Assembly: GCA_905480225.1 (NCBI GenBank)
Contig: CAJQPO010000076.1
Span: forward strand, 1-42,964
DNA from: an uncultured Flavobacteriales bacterium
Lineage (GTDB): Bacteria; Bacteroidota; Bacteroidia; Flavobacteriales_D; Parvicellaceae
DNA length: 42,964 nt
Direction: 5' to 3'
A program made the translations under genes and the position numbers. Each line of letters opens with the position of its first letter. Within the stretch, counting starts at the first letter, position 1. The notes below the pieces were generated by a model. The model was given only the letters and a program-made list of their open reading frames with translations. It made no database searches and was not told where the DNA came from. Below are positions 17,950 through 26,823 of this stretch, piece by piece.

Positions 17950-18351
17950 ATGAGTGCTGAGACGGTTAAATTAAGAGAAGTTGAAAAGGAAATAGAAGGA
18001 TACCTAGGTGGATTAGATTCACACAGTATTGTATTTGATTATAAGGAAGAAAGTGGACACATTAGATTAGAATTACTTACGGTTAATCCTAGGCATAAAC
18101 AGTCGTTCTTATTTCATTGTACGGAAGGATTGACTAAAGAGGATTGTTTGTATAAGATGTTGGCCTATCTGCGGGAATATAAAGTCAAAGAAAGTTCTTA
18201 TACTATTCAATGGAGTCTCATAGGAATCGACGAGCTGCATACCTCTTATTTTAGGGCAAATAATATTCTTTATGCCTTGGATAAGTTTTATCATGGAAGA
18301 GATTTAAACTCAATTGTAGTGTTTAGTGTAATTTTAAACCCCATCGCATAA
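17950..18351 (+). CDS. hypothetical protein, 133 aa, coupled to a thioesterase
   Basis: Unrecognised soluble protein. The ATG at 17950 is preferred over a TTG at 17938 because of the promoter element just upstream. It has an N-terminal helix (LREVEKEIEGYLGGLD) followed by alternating strands (SIVFDYKEESGHIRLELLTVNP, YTIQWSLIGIDELHTSYFRANN, SIVVFSVILNPIA). There are no cysteine clusters or membrane spans. Its TAA stop overlaps the next ATG by one base (TAATG). It is therefore translationally coupled to the thioesterase and probably works in the same process. Confidence 0.75.
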   Translation: MSAETVKLREVEKEIEGYLGGLDSHSIVFDYKEESGHIRLELLTVNPRHKQSFLFHCTEGLTKEDCLYKMLAYLREYKVKESSYTIQWSLIGIDELHTSYFRANNILYALDKFYHGRDLNSIVVFSVILNPIA

Positions 18352-18755
18352 TGAAAGGAATTTATCCGGTCGAAATTAGATTTAATGACATAGACCTTGC
18401 AGGACATGTTCACAACAGTGTCTATTTAGCTTATTTTGAGCAGGCCAGAATGGGTTATTTTAATGAACTTATTGGTGCTGATTGGGATTGGAGAAAGCAG
18501 GGGTTGATTTTAGCTAGGAATGAAGTTGACTATTTAGCTCCGGTTTATTTAGAAGATAAAATAATGGTCTCCGTGCATTGTGATCATATTGGAACCAAAA
18601 GTTTCACTCTTTCCTATACTTTGTTTTCGACTGATTCGAAAGAGAACCAAATTATTCATACAAAAGGTAGAAGCATTCTGGTGTGTATGGATTATGAAAT
18701 AGAAGAAACGGTAAACATTTTCCCTGAATGGAAAGATGTGTTGCATGTACTTTAA
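18351..18755 (+). CDS. acyl-CoA thioesterase (YbgC/4HBT hotdog family)
   Basis: A 134-residue hotdog-fold protein of the 4-hydroxybenzoyl-CoA thioesterase/YbgC type. The signature EIRFNDIDLAGHVHNSVYLAYFEQARMGYF lies at residues 8-37 (given here only as a landmark), with the catalytic-position Asp at D15 and H19. The rest matches the family (EVDYLAPVYLEDKIMVSV, RSILVCMDYE). It hydrolyses acyl-CoA or acyl-ACP thioesters in the cytoplasm; chain specificity is unknown. It is coupled by a one-base overlap to the unknown gene upstream. Confidence 0.9.
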   Translation: MKGIYPVEIRFNDIDLAGHVHNSVYLAYFEQARMGYFNELIGADWDWRKQGLILARNEVDYLAPVYLEDKIMVSVHCDHIGTKSFTLSYTLFSTDSKENQIIHTKGRSILVCMDYEIEETVNIFPEWKDVLHVL

Positions 18756-18883
18756 TCCTTAATTTTTCGTTTATAGATTAACACGTTTTCATGTGTCCTG
18801 TGATTCTTGACATCAATGAAACAAAATTTCAGTAGGACATGCTACCGTTAATGGTAAAGTGTTGTAGGCCTTTTTGTGATTTG

Positions 18884-18958
18884 GACGAAAAAAAAGAATC
18901 ATTCGTCGAAAAAAAAAAGGCTTTCGTCGTAATAATATAAAAAATGGTTGTATATTTA
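18884..18958 (+). promoter_or_regulatory. phased A-tracts with three TTCGTC-type boxes upstream of the 18995 gene
   Basis: There is a GACGAA box (inverted) at 18884, then A8, then TTCGTCGAA at 18902-18910, then A10, then TTCGTCG at 18923-18929. The boxes are spaced 18 and 21 bases apart and the A-tracts start 21 bases apart, about two helical turns. A -7-like TATATTTA follows at 18951-18958. The last box falls where the -33 region would be. This looks like bent DNA with an operator array. Confidence 0.45.
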
Positions 18959-18994
18959 CCTCGGATTAATGCTAATACTAACATTTAAAACCTT

Positions 18995-19384
18995 ATGTCA
19001 GATAAATACAATTACTCTTGCCCCGGCTGTTCTGCTGGTTTAAGTAGGGATGGTGAAGTTATGTTGACCATGACTAGAAGTACTGGGGAAAAATCAAATT
19101 TAATTCTTCATCCTAAACCCGGTGTATACGGCTATTACTGTAATCCGCCGCTAAAATTAGAAGATGGTGAGCTGGTTGAATGTTACTGTCCATATTGTTG
19201 GGAGTCATTGCGTTCGGATTCATTTCCAAATTTTGTATCCTTAAATTTGCATAAACTAGATGGAACCAATGTTAAAGTGCTTTTTTCTCGACTTGTAGGA
19301 CAGCACAAAACCTACGTTGTAAATGAAGCCTTTACCAATAAGTATGGTGATGGGTCTAAAAAATTGTTAGACTTGGTATCCTAG
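18995..19384 (+). CDS. cysteine-rich (zinc-ribbon-like) hypothetical protein, 129 aa
   Basis: No family recognised. Cysteines at 9 and 12 (CPGC), 49, 63, 65 and 68 (CYCPYC) could form a treble-clef or zinc-ribbon site from C9/C12 with C65/C68. There is no signal peptide. The C-terminal part (FVSLNLHKLDGTNVKVLFSRLVGQHKTYVVNEAF) looks like a small beta domain. It stands alone after a 239-base region with phased A-tracts and repeated TTCGTCG boxes, which suggests specific regulation. It is convergent with miaE, 8 bases away. Confidence 0.75.
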   Translation: MSDKYNYSCPGCSAGLSRDGEVMLTMTRSTGEKSNLILHPKPGVYGYYCNPPLKLEDGELVECYCPYCWESLRSDSFPNFVSLNLHKLDGTNVKVLFSRLVGQHKTYVVNEAFTNKYGDGSKKLLDLVS

Positions 19385-19392
19385 TGGTTGAT

Positions 19393-19974
19393 TCAGCCAT
19401 GAATTGTTTCGCTTTTCCCGTATTTCAACATTAAAGAAGACTCATAATCTAGAAATTCATTCCATTTGCTGTCAACGTCAACATTGTTGCCGTGTTTTCG
19501 AGCCAAAGAAATAAACGTCATGTAATGATTGGCTTCACTAATCATTAAGTCATGATAGAATGAGCGAAGTTCGGCGTCGTTTATTTCCTGAGATAGTATT
19601 CTAAAACGTTCGCAGCTCCTGGCCTCAATCATCGCAGCGAATAATAGGCGATCAACTAGTATTTCAGATGGACTCCCGCCTCTTCTAATGTATTTCATCA
19701 AGTCATGGACATAGGGATCTTTTCGTTCTGCGCCGAGTGTATATTTGCGCTTCTTAATTATGTCATGTACCAAACCAAAATGGGTAATTTCTTCATGGGC
19801 TATTTCGACCATGGCATCGACTAAATCAGTCAGATGAGGGTATTTTACCATCAGCGTAATTGCGTTGGTAGCCGCTTTTTGCTCACACCATGCATGATCG
19901 GTTAATATCTCCTCAATATTTTTTTCAACAACATTTACCCACCTTGGGTCACTCGCCATTTTCAGTCCTAACAT
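19393..19974 (-). CDS. miaE: tRNA 2-methylthio-N6-isopentenyladenosine hydroxylase
   Basis: The ATG at 19974 (MLGLKMASDPRW) is chosen over TTG at 19992 because it matches the usual MiaE N-terminus; this gives 193 residues. It is a diiron four-helix enzyme. Candidate iron ligands are E31 (WCEQKAA), E61 and H65-area residues (EEITHFG), E117 (EARSCERF) and E147/H150 (SEANHY). It hydroxylates the isopentenyl group of ms2i6A37 in tRNA using oxygen, so it implies an aerobic lifestyle. Confidence 0.92.
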   Translation of the reverse strand: MLGLKMASDPRWVNVVEKNIEEILTDHAWCEQKAATNAITLMVKYPHLTDLVDAMVEIAHEEITHFGLVHDIIKKRKYTLGAERKDPYVHDLMKYIRRGGSPSEILVDRLLFAAMIEARSCERFRILSQEINDAELRSFYHDLMISEANHYMTFISLARKHGNNVDVDSKWNEFLDYESSLMLKYGKSETIHG

Positions 19975-20107
19975 GCAAAATAATTTACACAAAGTTAATG
20001 GAATCCTATTTAAGCTAATTGTTAATAAAAGAAAAAAGAACCTGAATACTTAGATTGTCATTTATTTTATTTTTAGCCCCTTTAGAAATTATTAGTATTT
20101 CAAGTTT

Positions 20108-21205
20108 ATGATAAAGCAGATAACAATCGTTTCAAGTATCATTTTAAGTTTTAGTATTAGTTTTTGTCAATCTGATGAAGGATTAACTCCAGATGAGATT
20201 GCTTATAGAGATTCAATTGCTCTGCTGAATGCGGATAACGCGCGAACTTCAGCGGCTCAGGAAGCATACAACGAAGGCATTAACCTTTTTAAACAAAAGA
20301 AATACAAGGAGTCTATCTTGAAATTCGATTTGGCAATAAAAGGCGATACATTGTTTCAATTTGCCTATTATAACAAAGGAATTGCTCAAGTTGAGATTGA
20401 AAAATATTCTGCAGCTATATCGACCTTTACGGATTTAATCAAATTGAATGACGAACATGAGATGGCCTATTTCAATAGAGCTCGGGCATATCAAGCAAGT
20501 AAATATTTAACGGAAGCCATTGCGGATTATGATCAGGTTTTGTTCTTTAACCCTAAAAATGAAATGGCCTTATACAATAGTGGGGTTTCTTGGTTTTTGC
20601 AAAAGAAGTATATGAAAGCCATCTCGATGTATGATAAGGCTATTCGAGTCAAGGCGGACATGGCTGATGCGTATAATGACCGAGCCAGCTGTTATCGAAT
20701 GTTAAAGAAGTATGATCAAGCGATTATGGATTACCATAAAGCGATATCTTTTAATGCAGAGTATGCCTTTATTTACAATAACATAGGTACTACGAAAAAA
20801 TTGATGAAAGACTATCAAGGTGCAAAAAATGCATATAGTCGGTCACTTTCAATTGATCCTAAATTTTACTTGGCATATAGCAATAGAGCCGCGATGCTTT
20901 TTGAAGAAGGCAAATACGTCGAAGCTGAAAGAGACTATTCTGAATGTATTAAAATTAACGCTGAATATGTGCCTGCCTATAGTGGTAGGGCTGCATGCAA
21001 TCATAAATTAGAGAAGTATGAAATAGCGGTAGAAGATTGTAATAAAGCCATTTCAATCAATGCCAATTATGCTGGCGCATATGTAAATCGAGGCATTGCA
21101 AAAGAAATGCTTAGAGATCAAATAGGTGCTTGCGAAGATTGGAAAAAGGCGCGAGAACTGGGTTCTGAATTAGGTAAAAGATATCAATCAGGAAATTGTC
21201 AATAA
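20108..21205 (+). CDS. exported TPR-repeat protein
   Basis: A 365-residue protein with a signal peptide (residues 1-19) and about eight consecutive 34-residue TPR motifs from residue ~53 to ~355 (for example YYNKGIAQVEIEKYSAAISTFTDLI, YNDRASCYRMLKKYDQAIMDYHKAI). It has no catalytic domain, so it is a periplasmic or envelope scaffold. The TPR/OmpA gene starts 10 bases downstream on the same strand, so the two are probably co-expressed and may interact. Confidence 0.88.
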   Translation: MIKQITIVSSIILSFSISFCQSDEGLTPDEIAYRDSIALLNADNARTSAAQEAYNEGINLFKQKKYKESILKFDLAIKGDTLFQFAYYNKGIAQVEIEKYSAAISTFTDLIKLNDEHEMAYFNRARAYQASKYLTEAIADYDQVLFFNPKNEMALYNSGVSWFLQKKYMKAISMYDKAIRVKADMADAYNDRASCYRMLKKYDQAIMDYHKAISFNAEYAFIYNNIGTTKKLMKDYQGAKNAYSRSLSIDPKFYLAYSNRAAMLFEEGKYVEAERDYSECIKINAEYVPAYSGRAACNHKLEKYEIAVEDCNKAISINANYAGAYVNRGIAKEMLRDQIGACEDWKKARELGSELGKRYQSGNCQ

Positions 21206-21215
21206 CGGTATAAAG

Positions 21216-23300
21216 ATGAAGATTAATATTATGTTATTCATGGTGCTTTTTACGGGTGCTAGTTCGTTTTCTCAGCAGAATATTGAGTTTAAAGCTGGAA
21301 ATTTCAAAGACGATAAAGAAGGTTACAAAAAGGCCATTGAGGCGATTAAAACGGCAGATGAATATCGCAGTGCTGGAAATGAAGCAATTTATGCTGTTGT
21401 TAGTCCTAAAGAAAATTTTAAAATGGCTATTCAAGGCTATTTAGTAGCTTATCAATTTAACGCGAATAGTGCGATTTTAAATTTTAAATTGGGGAATTGT
21501 TACCTGTACACGAATGAGCGCTATAACGCACTGAAGTATTTAGAAAAGGCAGTAAAATTAAATGTAGAAGTTGATCCATTTATAGAATTCTACTTAGGAA
21601 TGGCCTATCAGTTAGAGATGGAATGGTCTAAAGCGACAAAATATTACAAGAGCTTTCAATCCTCTTCTAGATCTAAACAAATCGCTTCACTAGGTAAAAT
21701 GTTAGCCAAAAGAATAAGAGAGTGCAAGCACGGAATCACATTAGAGTCAGATAAAAAAAGAGTTTGGGTGGACAATGTTACAGCCGTTAATTCTGAATAC
21801 GACGATTACAGCCCCTGCGTGTCTATGGATGGTTCCATGTTAATGTTTACTTCCAATAGAGAAAATGGAAAAGTTTCAAAATCCGGATATGACTGGGATC
21901 ACGATATTTATGTTTCTTATTTAGAAAATGGTGAGTTTACGATTCCAAAGAACATGGGAGAACAAATAAATACCTCTGATAATGAAACAACAGGCATGCT
22001 GTCTTATGACGGAACGAAGCTACTCATATACAAGGAAGTAGATGGTCAGTTCGATATTTATGAATCGACTTTAAAAGGTTCTAAATGGATAACTGCGGTC
22101 TCTTTTTCACCTCAAATAAACACAAAAGACAATCAGACCTTTTGTAGTTTCAATGCTAAAGAGAACAAATTATATTACATCAATGATCGGAAAAAAGGAG
22201 AAGGTAATTATGGAAATGACATCTACGTTTCGCAAGTGATGGATGAGAAAACAAGAAAGTACGAATTTCCTAATTCCGCTGGTAACGCTGTTAACACGAA
22301 GTTCAATGAAGGTTCAGTCTACATGCATCCAAAAGGAGATTTAATGTTCTTTTCTTCGGAAGGACATAATTCGATGGGAGGGTATGATATTTTTATGTCT
22401 AAAAGGAAACAAGGTCAATGGAGCATTCCTGAAAATTTAGGATGGCCAATCAATACACCATACGATGATCATTTTTTTGCATTAACTGCTAGTGAGAAAT
22501 ATGCTTATATCGCTTCAAATCGTAAGGGTGGTAAAGGGGGCATTGATTTATATAAAATCAGTTTCTGGGGGCCTGATAAATTTCATGAAATTGATACGGA
22601 AGACTATTTGCTAGCAAGTGTTGCAAATCCAATTGCAGATGTTCAAATAGAGAATGCCGTTCAAGTGAACAGAAAGAGCTTAACGGTCTTCAAAGGAAAA
22701 ACCATTGATGCACTGACCAATGAGCCAGTTGAAGCGTTCATTGAAATCATAGATAATACTACGGGAAAAAAAATTGAAACAATTACGACGAATAGTGCTA
22801 CCGGTAAGTTTCTGTTATCTCTAAATAGTGGCAAGAACTATGGACTCGCCATCAAGTCTAAAGGATATTTATTTCATTCTGAAAATTTTGACATTCCAAA
22901 AAACAGTGAGTACAACCTCATTGACAAAACATTGAAATTGAAAAATGTCGCTGTAGGCAGTAAGATTGCTCTTAGGAATGTGTTTTATGATGTGGGAAAA
23001 TCTACCCTTCGACCTGAATCTGGTTCTGAGCTTAATCGATTGGTAAAATTGATGCAGGATGTTTCTACTTTAAAAGTAGAAATTTCAGGACATACAGATA
23101 ATATGGGTTCTAAAAGTTTGAATAGGAAGCTATCAGAGGACCGTGCCAAATCCGTAGTACTGTATTTGACCAAAAAAGGAATTGCAGTAGATCGATTGGT
23201 AGCAGTCGGTTATGGCTCTTCGAAGCCAATAGCTTCGAATAAAACCAACGAAGGGAGACAAGAAAATAGAAGAACTGAGTTTGAAATTAAGTCAAATTGA
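21216..23300 (+). CDS. PorE-like TPR / beta-propeller / regulatory-like / OmpA envelope protein
   Basis: A 694-residue protein. It has a signal peptide (1-20, ending FSQ), TPR-like helices (~25-175), a PD40/WD40-like propeller (~185-460; DYSPCVSMDGSMLMFTSNR, GYDIFMSKRKQGQWSIPENLGWPINTPYDD), a carboxypeptidase-regulatory-like domain (~485-575), and an OmpA_C peptidoglycan-binding domain from ~585. The OmpA domain shows FYDVGKSTLRPES, H626 in SGHTDNMGS and the Arg of LSEDRA. This order is that of PorE of Porphyromonas, which anchors the T9SS to peptidoglycan. PorE is a lipoprotein, whereas here no lipobox Cys is visible. Several paralogues usually exist, so the exact role is inferred. Confidence 0.88.
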   Translation: MKINIMLFMVLFTGASSFSQQNIEFKAGNFKDDKEGYKKAIEAIKTADEYRSAGNEAIYAVVSPKENFKMAIQGYLVAYQFNANSAILNFKLGNCYLYTNERYNALKYLEKAVKLNVEVDPFIEFYLGMAYQLEMEWSKATKYYKSFQSSSRSKQIASLGKMLAKRIRECKHGITLESDKKRVWVDNVTAVNSEYDDYSPCVSMDGSMLMFTSNRENGKVSKSGYDWDHDIYVSYLENGEFTIPKNMGEQINTSDNETTGMLSYDGTKLLIYKEVDGQFDIYESTLKGSKWITAVSFSPQINTKDNQTFCSFNAKENKLYYINDRKKGEGNYGNDIYVSQVMDEKTRKYEFPNSAGNAVNTKFNEGSVYMHPKGDLMFFSSEGHNSMGGYDIFMSKRKQGQWSIPENLGWPINTPYDDHFFALTASEKYAYIASNRKGGKGGIDLYKISFWGPDKFHEIDTEDYLLASVANPIADVQIENAVQVNRKSLTVFKGKTIDALTNEPVEAFIEIIDNTTGKKIETITTNSATGKFLLSLNSGKNYGLAIKSKGYLFHSENFDIPKNSEYNLIDKTLKLKNVAVGSKIALRNVFYDVGKSTLRPESGSELNRLVKLMQDVSTLKVEISGHTDNMGSKSLNRKLSEDRAKSVVLYLTKKGIAVDRLVAVGYGSSKPIASNKTNEGRQENRRTEFEIKSN

Positions 23301-23330
23301 CGACAAGTATTTACCAATTAATGGAAGTAT

Positions 23331-24245
23331 TTATTGTTCCTCTTTTTCCAATGCCCTCATGTGACTAGATGTTTTCAATTCACCATCATGACTCCAGCCA
23401 GGCGGTTGAAATAAGTAATTTAATTTGTCCTTAAATTTTGGTGCTCTTTTGACGTCCTTCCATAAAGCAATGTATTCGTGGGAAGCAATTTTAAATAAAT
23501 TGTAGGTGTCAATATTACTTGTGATGCCATAAATAGGATGGTCAGATTTTTTTTCAACTTGAAACGTTCTGAAAATACGATCCCAAATAATTAAAATGCC
23601 AGCGTGATTACGGTCTAAATATTTTACTTGGGTAGCATGGTGAACACGGTGGTGAGATGGGGTATTAAAAATCCATTCAATAGGTCCCAATTTACCTATT
23701 AGCTCTGTATGTTGAAGAAATTGATAAATGAGGCTGAACGCCATCATGGTCATAATGAAAACAGGATGAAATCCTATCAATGGTAGCCACATCCACCAAA
23801 TGTATTTGTAGAGAACTTCTACCCAGCTTTGCCTCAGGGCTGTGGAGAAATTTAAATGTACCGAACTATGGTGATTAACATGAGCAGCCCAAAGAATTCG
23901 CATGGAGTGGCTCAATCTGTGGTGCCAGTAGAAAGTGAAGTCATCTGCAAACAGAAGCAAGATCCAAACCCACCAATAATTATTTATTTCTGTCCAAACT
24001 CCGTAGTGGTTATAAATCCAATTAAATGCTATAAATGCTAAAGTCTTCATTCCGAGTCCAATAACTAATGATCCCAGGCCCATACCAATACTTGATATCG
24101 CATCTTTCCGATGATACAGTTTTAAGCTTCTTCTAATATCTATGAATAGTTCAATACCTATCATCAATACAAATAAAGGAATAGCGTAAACCGTAGGGTC
24201 GTCAAAATCAAAAACGGTTTTTACTTGATCTAAATTCTCAAACAT
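23331..24245 (-). CDS. fatty acid hydroxylase / sterol desaturase family membrane protein
   Basis: A 304-residue integral membrane diiron enzyme (ATG at 24245; a TTG at 24248 is less likely). Three histidine boxes are visible: HRLSH (109-113), HVNHH (122-126) and HHRVHH (198-203). About four hydrophobic segments are present. Members hydroxylate or desaturate lipids or sterol-like alcohols with oxygen; the substrate is unknown. Typical Bacteroidetes homologues act on lipids or carotenoid-like molecules. It is convergent with the OmpA-type gene across a 30-base gap. Confidence 0.88.
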   Translation of the reverse strand: MFENLDQVKTVFDFDDPTVYAIPLFVLMIGIELFIDIRRSLKLYHRKDAISSIGMGLGSLVIGLGMKTLAFIAFNWIYNHYGVWTEINNYWWVWILLLFADDFTFYWHHRLSHSMRILWAAHVNHHSSVHLNFSTALRQSWVEVLYKYIWWMWLPLIGFHPVFIMTMMAFSLIYQFLQHTELIGKLGPIEWIFNTPSHHRVHHATQVKYLDRNHAGILIIWDRIFRTFQVEKKSDHPIYGITSNIDTYNLFKIASHEYIALWKDVKRAPKFKDKLNYLFQPPGWSHDGELKTSSHMRALEKEEQ

Positions 24246-24333
24246 CAATAGACTAAATACTAGAGTTTAGTAAAATTAACTAAGTTAGTTGGAACTATTA
24301 AGATATTACACGACAATATTCTATGGATGTAAA

Positions 24334-25518
24334 ATGAACAGTTATCAAATCTATAAGAAAGCAATATCTGCCCAGCCACTTCCAAGTGCCTATATCGACA
24401 TGGATTTACTTGATGAGAATATTCAAAGCCTTTTGGAGAGAAGCGGCAATAAACCAATTAGAATTGCGACAAAATCTATTCGGTCTTTACCGATGTTAAA
24501 ATACCTAGCTTCGAAATCGGATACCTTTATTGGATTTATGGCTTTTACTTTATTAGAGGCTTGTTTCTTAGTTGATAACGGATTAGATAATATCTTGATG
24601 GGTTATCCAAGTATGCAAGAATCGGCTTTGAAAGAAGTAGGTAGACGAATTAAAGATGGAAAGCGAATTGTTCTTATGGTTGATCGAATGGAACATCTGG
24701 GTCCAATAGAAAAAGTAGCCAAGGAACTAGAATGTCGATTTTTAATTTGTGTAGATACAGATGTATCTACCCGTTTTCCAGGATTATATTTTGGTGTTCA
24801 CCGATCAGCAGTTAAGGGCAAAGATGATTTTGCTAAAATGTTAAATGGAATTATTAAAAGTGATTACTTGGACCCTGCGGGTCTAATGGGTTATGAAGCT
24901 CAGATTGCAGGTGTTGTTGACAATCAAAAGGGTAATAATTCGATGAACCTAGTGACTAAAGTACTGAAGAGAAATGCAATACCAAAAATAGCTACAATCC
25001 GAGAAGAATTAGTTGCTACATTCAAGGAGCTAACTGGATTAGAACCGGCCATTTGTAATGCTGGAGGTACAGGTAGTATCGAATCTTCTATTCAAGAGAG
25101 CTGGGTAAATGAAATTACCATCGGTTCTGGCTTTTTTCAACCGGCATTATTCGATAGCTACCGGAATTTCTTGCACAAACCAGCTGCTTTTTTTGCATTA
25201 GAGGTGGTTAGAAATCCGAAAAAAGGAATTTATACGCTGAATGGAGGCGGTTATATAGCCTCTGGTGACACTAACAAGAATAAATTGCCTCAACCTTTCT
25301 TACCAAAAGGAATGTCTCTTATTAAGCGTGAAGGGGCAGGCGAGGTGCAAACACCCGTAAGATATAATGGTATCCTAGATTTGGGTACCCCCGTCTTTTT
25401 TAGACATGCAAAAGCAGGAGAGCTTTGCGAACGGTTTAATACAATTTATTTAATCCGTGGTGATAAAATCTCTGATGAGTTCAAAACCTACAGGGGAGAC
25501 GGTTTTTCCTTTTTATAA
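24334..25518 (+). CDS. fold-III PLP enzyme (alanine racemase/D-threonine aldolase-like)
   Basis: The ATG at 24334 (MNSYQIYKKA) gives 394 residues; a TTG at 24289 is less likely. The N-terminal alanine-racemase-type barrel has SAYIDMDLLDENI and the PLP lysine K47 in IRIATKSIRS. Family features later on include CVDTDVSTRFPG, GYEAQIAG, ICNAGGTGSIESS and EITIGSGFFQPALFD. The C-terminal domain resembles D-threonine aldolase/amino acid deaminase proteins. The substrate is unknown. It is followed after 9 bases by an aldonolactone oxidase, a pairing I recall from other bacteria, so a shared pathway is likely. Confidence 0.86.
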   Translation: MNSYQIYKKAISAQPLPSAYIDMDLLDENIQSLLERSGNKPIRIATKSIRSLPMLKYLASKSDTFIGFMAFTLLEACFLVDNGLDNILMGYPSMQESALKEVGRRIKDGKRIVLMVDRMEHLGPIEKVAKELECRFLICVDTDVSTRFPGLYFGVHRSAVKGKDDFAKMLNGIIKSDYLDPAGLMGYEAQIAGVVDNQKGNNSMNLVTKVLKRNAIPKIATIREELVATFKELTGLEPAICNAGGTGSIESSIQESWVNEITIGSGFFQPALFDSYRNFLHKPAAFFALEVVRNPKKGIYTLNGGGYIASGDTNKNKLPQPFLPKGMSLIKREGAGEVQTPVRYNGILDLGTPVFFRHAKAGELCERFNTIYLIRGDKISDEFKTYRGDGFSFL

Positions 25519-25527
25519 ATTTGAGAT

Positions 25528-26823
25528 ATGAAATGGACTAACTGGTCAGGAAGCGTAAAATCAGAACCTATTGCAATTTTATATCCTTCTTCTGAGGATG
25601 AAATAATTGAGATTGTAAAAGACGCGCTAGGCACAAACAAAAAAATCAGAATGATTGGGAGTGGCCATTCATTCTCTAGAATTCTAGAAACGGAAGAGCT
25701 TTTAGTTTCACTAGATAACATGCAAGGTATCATTAGTCATGATGTTGAAAGTCAAACCGCAACAGTTTGGGCAGGAACCAAATTGAAGAAACTGGGTGAT
25801 TTGTTATTTGACATTGGTTTGGCTCAAGAAAATATGGGGGATATTAATGTTCAGAGTATTGCAGGAGCACTAAGCACAGGAACTCATGGAACAGGTAATA
25901 CATTAGGAACATTATCAACACAAATAGTTGAAATCACTTTTGTCAATGGTCTTGGCCAATTGCAAATGGTAAACGAACAAAAAGACAAATCATTATTTGA
26001 CGCAATTCGTCTAAGCTTAGGCACACTTGGGATATTTACGAGAGTGAAAATAAGGTTGGATAAGTGCTATCGATTAGCCGAAGTAACTCAAAAGGAGTCC
26101 CTGAAGCAATGTTTAGAACAATTAGAATGGAGTATAACGGAAAATAGGAATTTTGAATTTTTTTGGTTTCCTCATACAGATACAGTGCAAACTAAGTTTT
26201 TAAATAAAACAGAAGAGCCATTTAGAAGAGTTGGATTTTTAAAAAAAGTAACTGATTTGTTGATCGAAAATTGGCTGTTTTATGCGCTTTCGTCAATGGC
26301 ACGTATTTTACCGGGCTTTTCTAAACAAGTGGCCAAAATTTCCGCATGGGGCATTTCAAATGGGAAATTTGTTGATTGGAGTCACAATATTTACGCTACT
26401 TCTAGATCCGTAAGATTTAATGAGATGGAGTATAATGTGCCTATAGAGTACTTCAAGACGGCACTAATTGAGCTTAAAGAGCTGATTGAAAAAGAGGGGA
26501 TTAACGTTCATTTTCCGATTGAATGTAGATTCGTTAGGAAGGATGATATCATGATTAGTCCAGCATATAATCGAACCGCTGCCTATATTGCTGTGCATCA
26601 ATTTAAGGGTATGCCGTACGAGGGGTATTTTAAAAAATCAGAAGCAATTTTTAAAAAATACAATGGGCGACCACATTGGGGCAAAATTAATTACTTGAGC
26701 GAATCTGATTTTAGTAAGCTATATCCTAAATGGATAGAATTTAAAGAAATTCAAAATGTGCAAGATCCTAATGGCTTATTTTTGAATGCTTATTTGGAGA
26801 AACTATTCGCTAATGACGCCTGA
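25528..26823 (+). CDS. FAD-dependent aldonolactone oxidase (D-arabinono-1,4-lactone/L-gulonolactone oxidase type)
   Basis: A 431-residue vanillyl-alcohol-oxidase-fold flavoprotein. The FAD-binding N-terminus carries [10 protein letters not shown] with His47 at the position used for covalent flavin in gulonolactone oxidases, and [14 protein letters not shown]. The C-terminus has the family motif HWGK ([11 protein letters not shown]). It oxidises an aldono-lactone, alditol or related sugar with oxygen as electron acceptor. It is paired with the fold-III PLP enzyme upstream. Its last 21 bases overlap the 3' end of mnmA on the other strand. Confidence 0.88.
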   Translation: MKWTNWSGSVKSEPIAILYPSSEDEIIEIVKDALGTNKKIRMIGSGHSFSRILETEELLVSLDNMQGIISHDVESQTATVWAGTKLKKLGDLLFDIGLAQENMGDINVQSIAGALSTGTHGTGNTLGTLSTQIVEITFVNGLGQLQMVNEQKDKSLFDAIRLSLGTLGIFTRVKIRLDKCYRLAEVTQKESLKQCLEQLEWSITENRNFEFFWFPHTDTVQTKFLNKTEEPFRRVGFLKKVTDLLIENWLFYALSSMARILPGFSKQVAKISAWGISNGKFVDWSHNIYATSRSVRFNEMEYNVPIEYFKTALIELKELIEKEGINVHFPIECRFVRKDDIMISPAYNRTAAYIAVHQFKGMPYEGYFKKSEAIFKKYNGRPHWGKINYLSESDFSKLYPKWIEFKEIQNVQDPNGLFLNAYLEKLFANDA

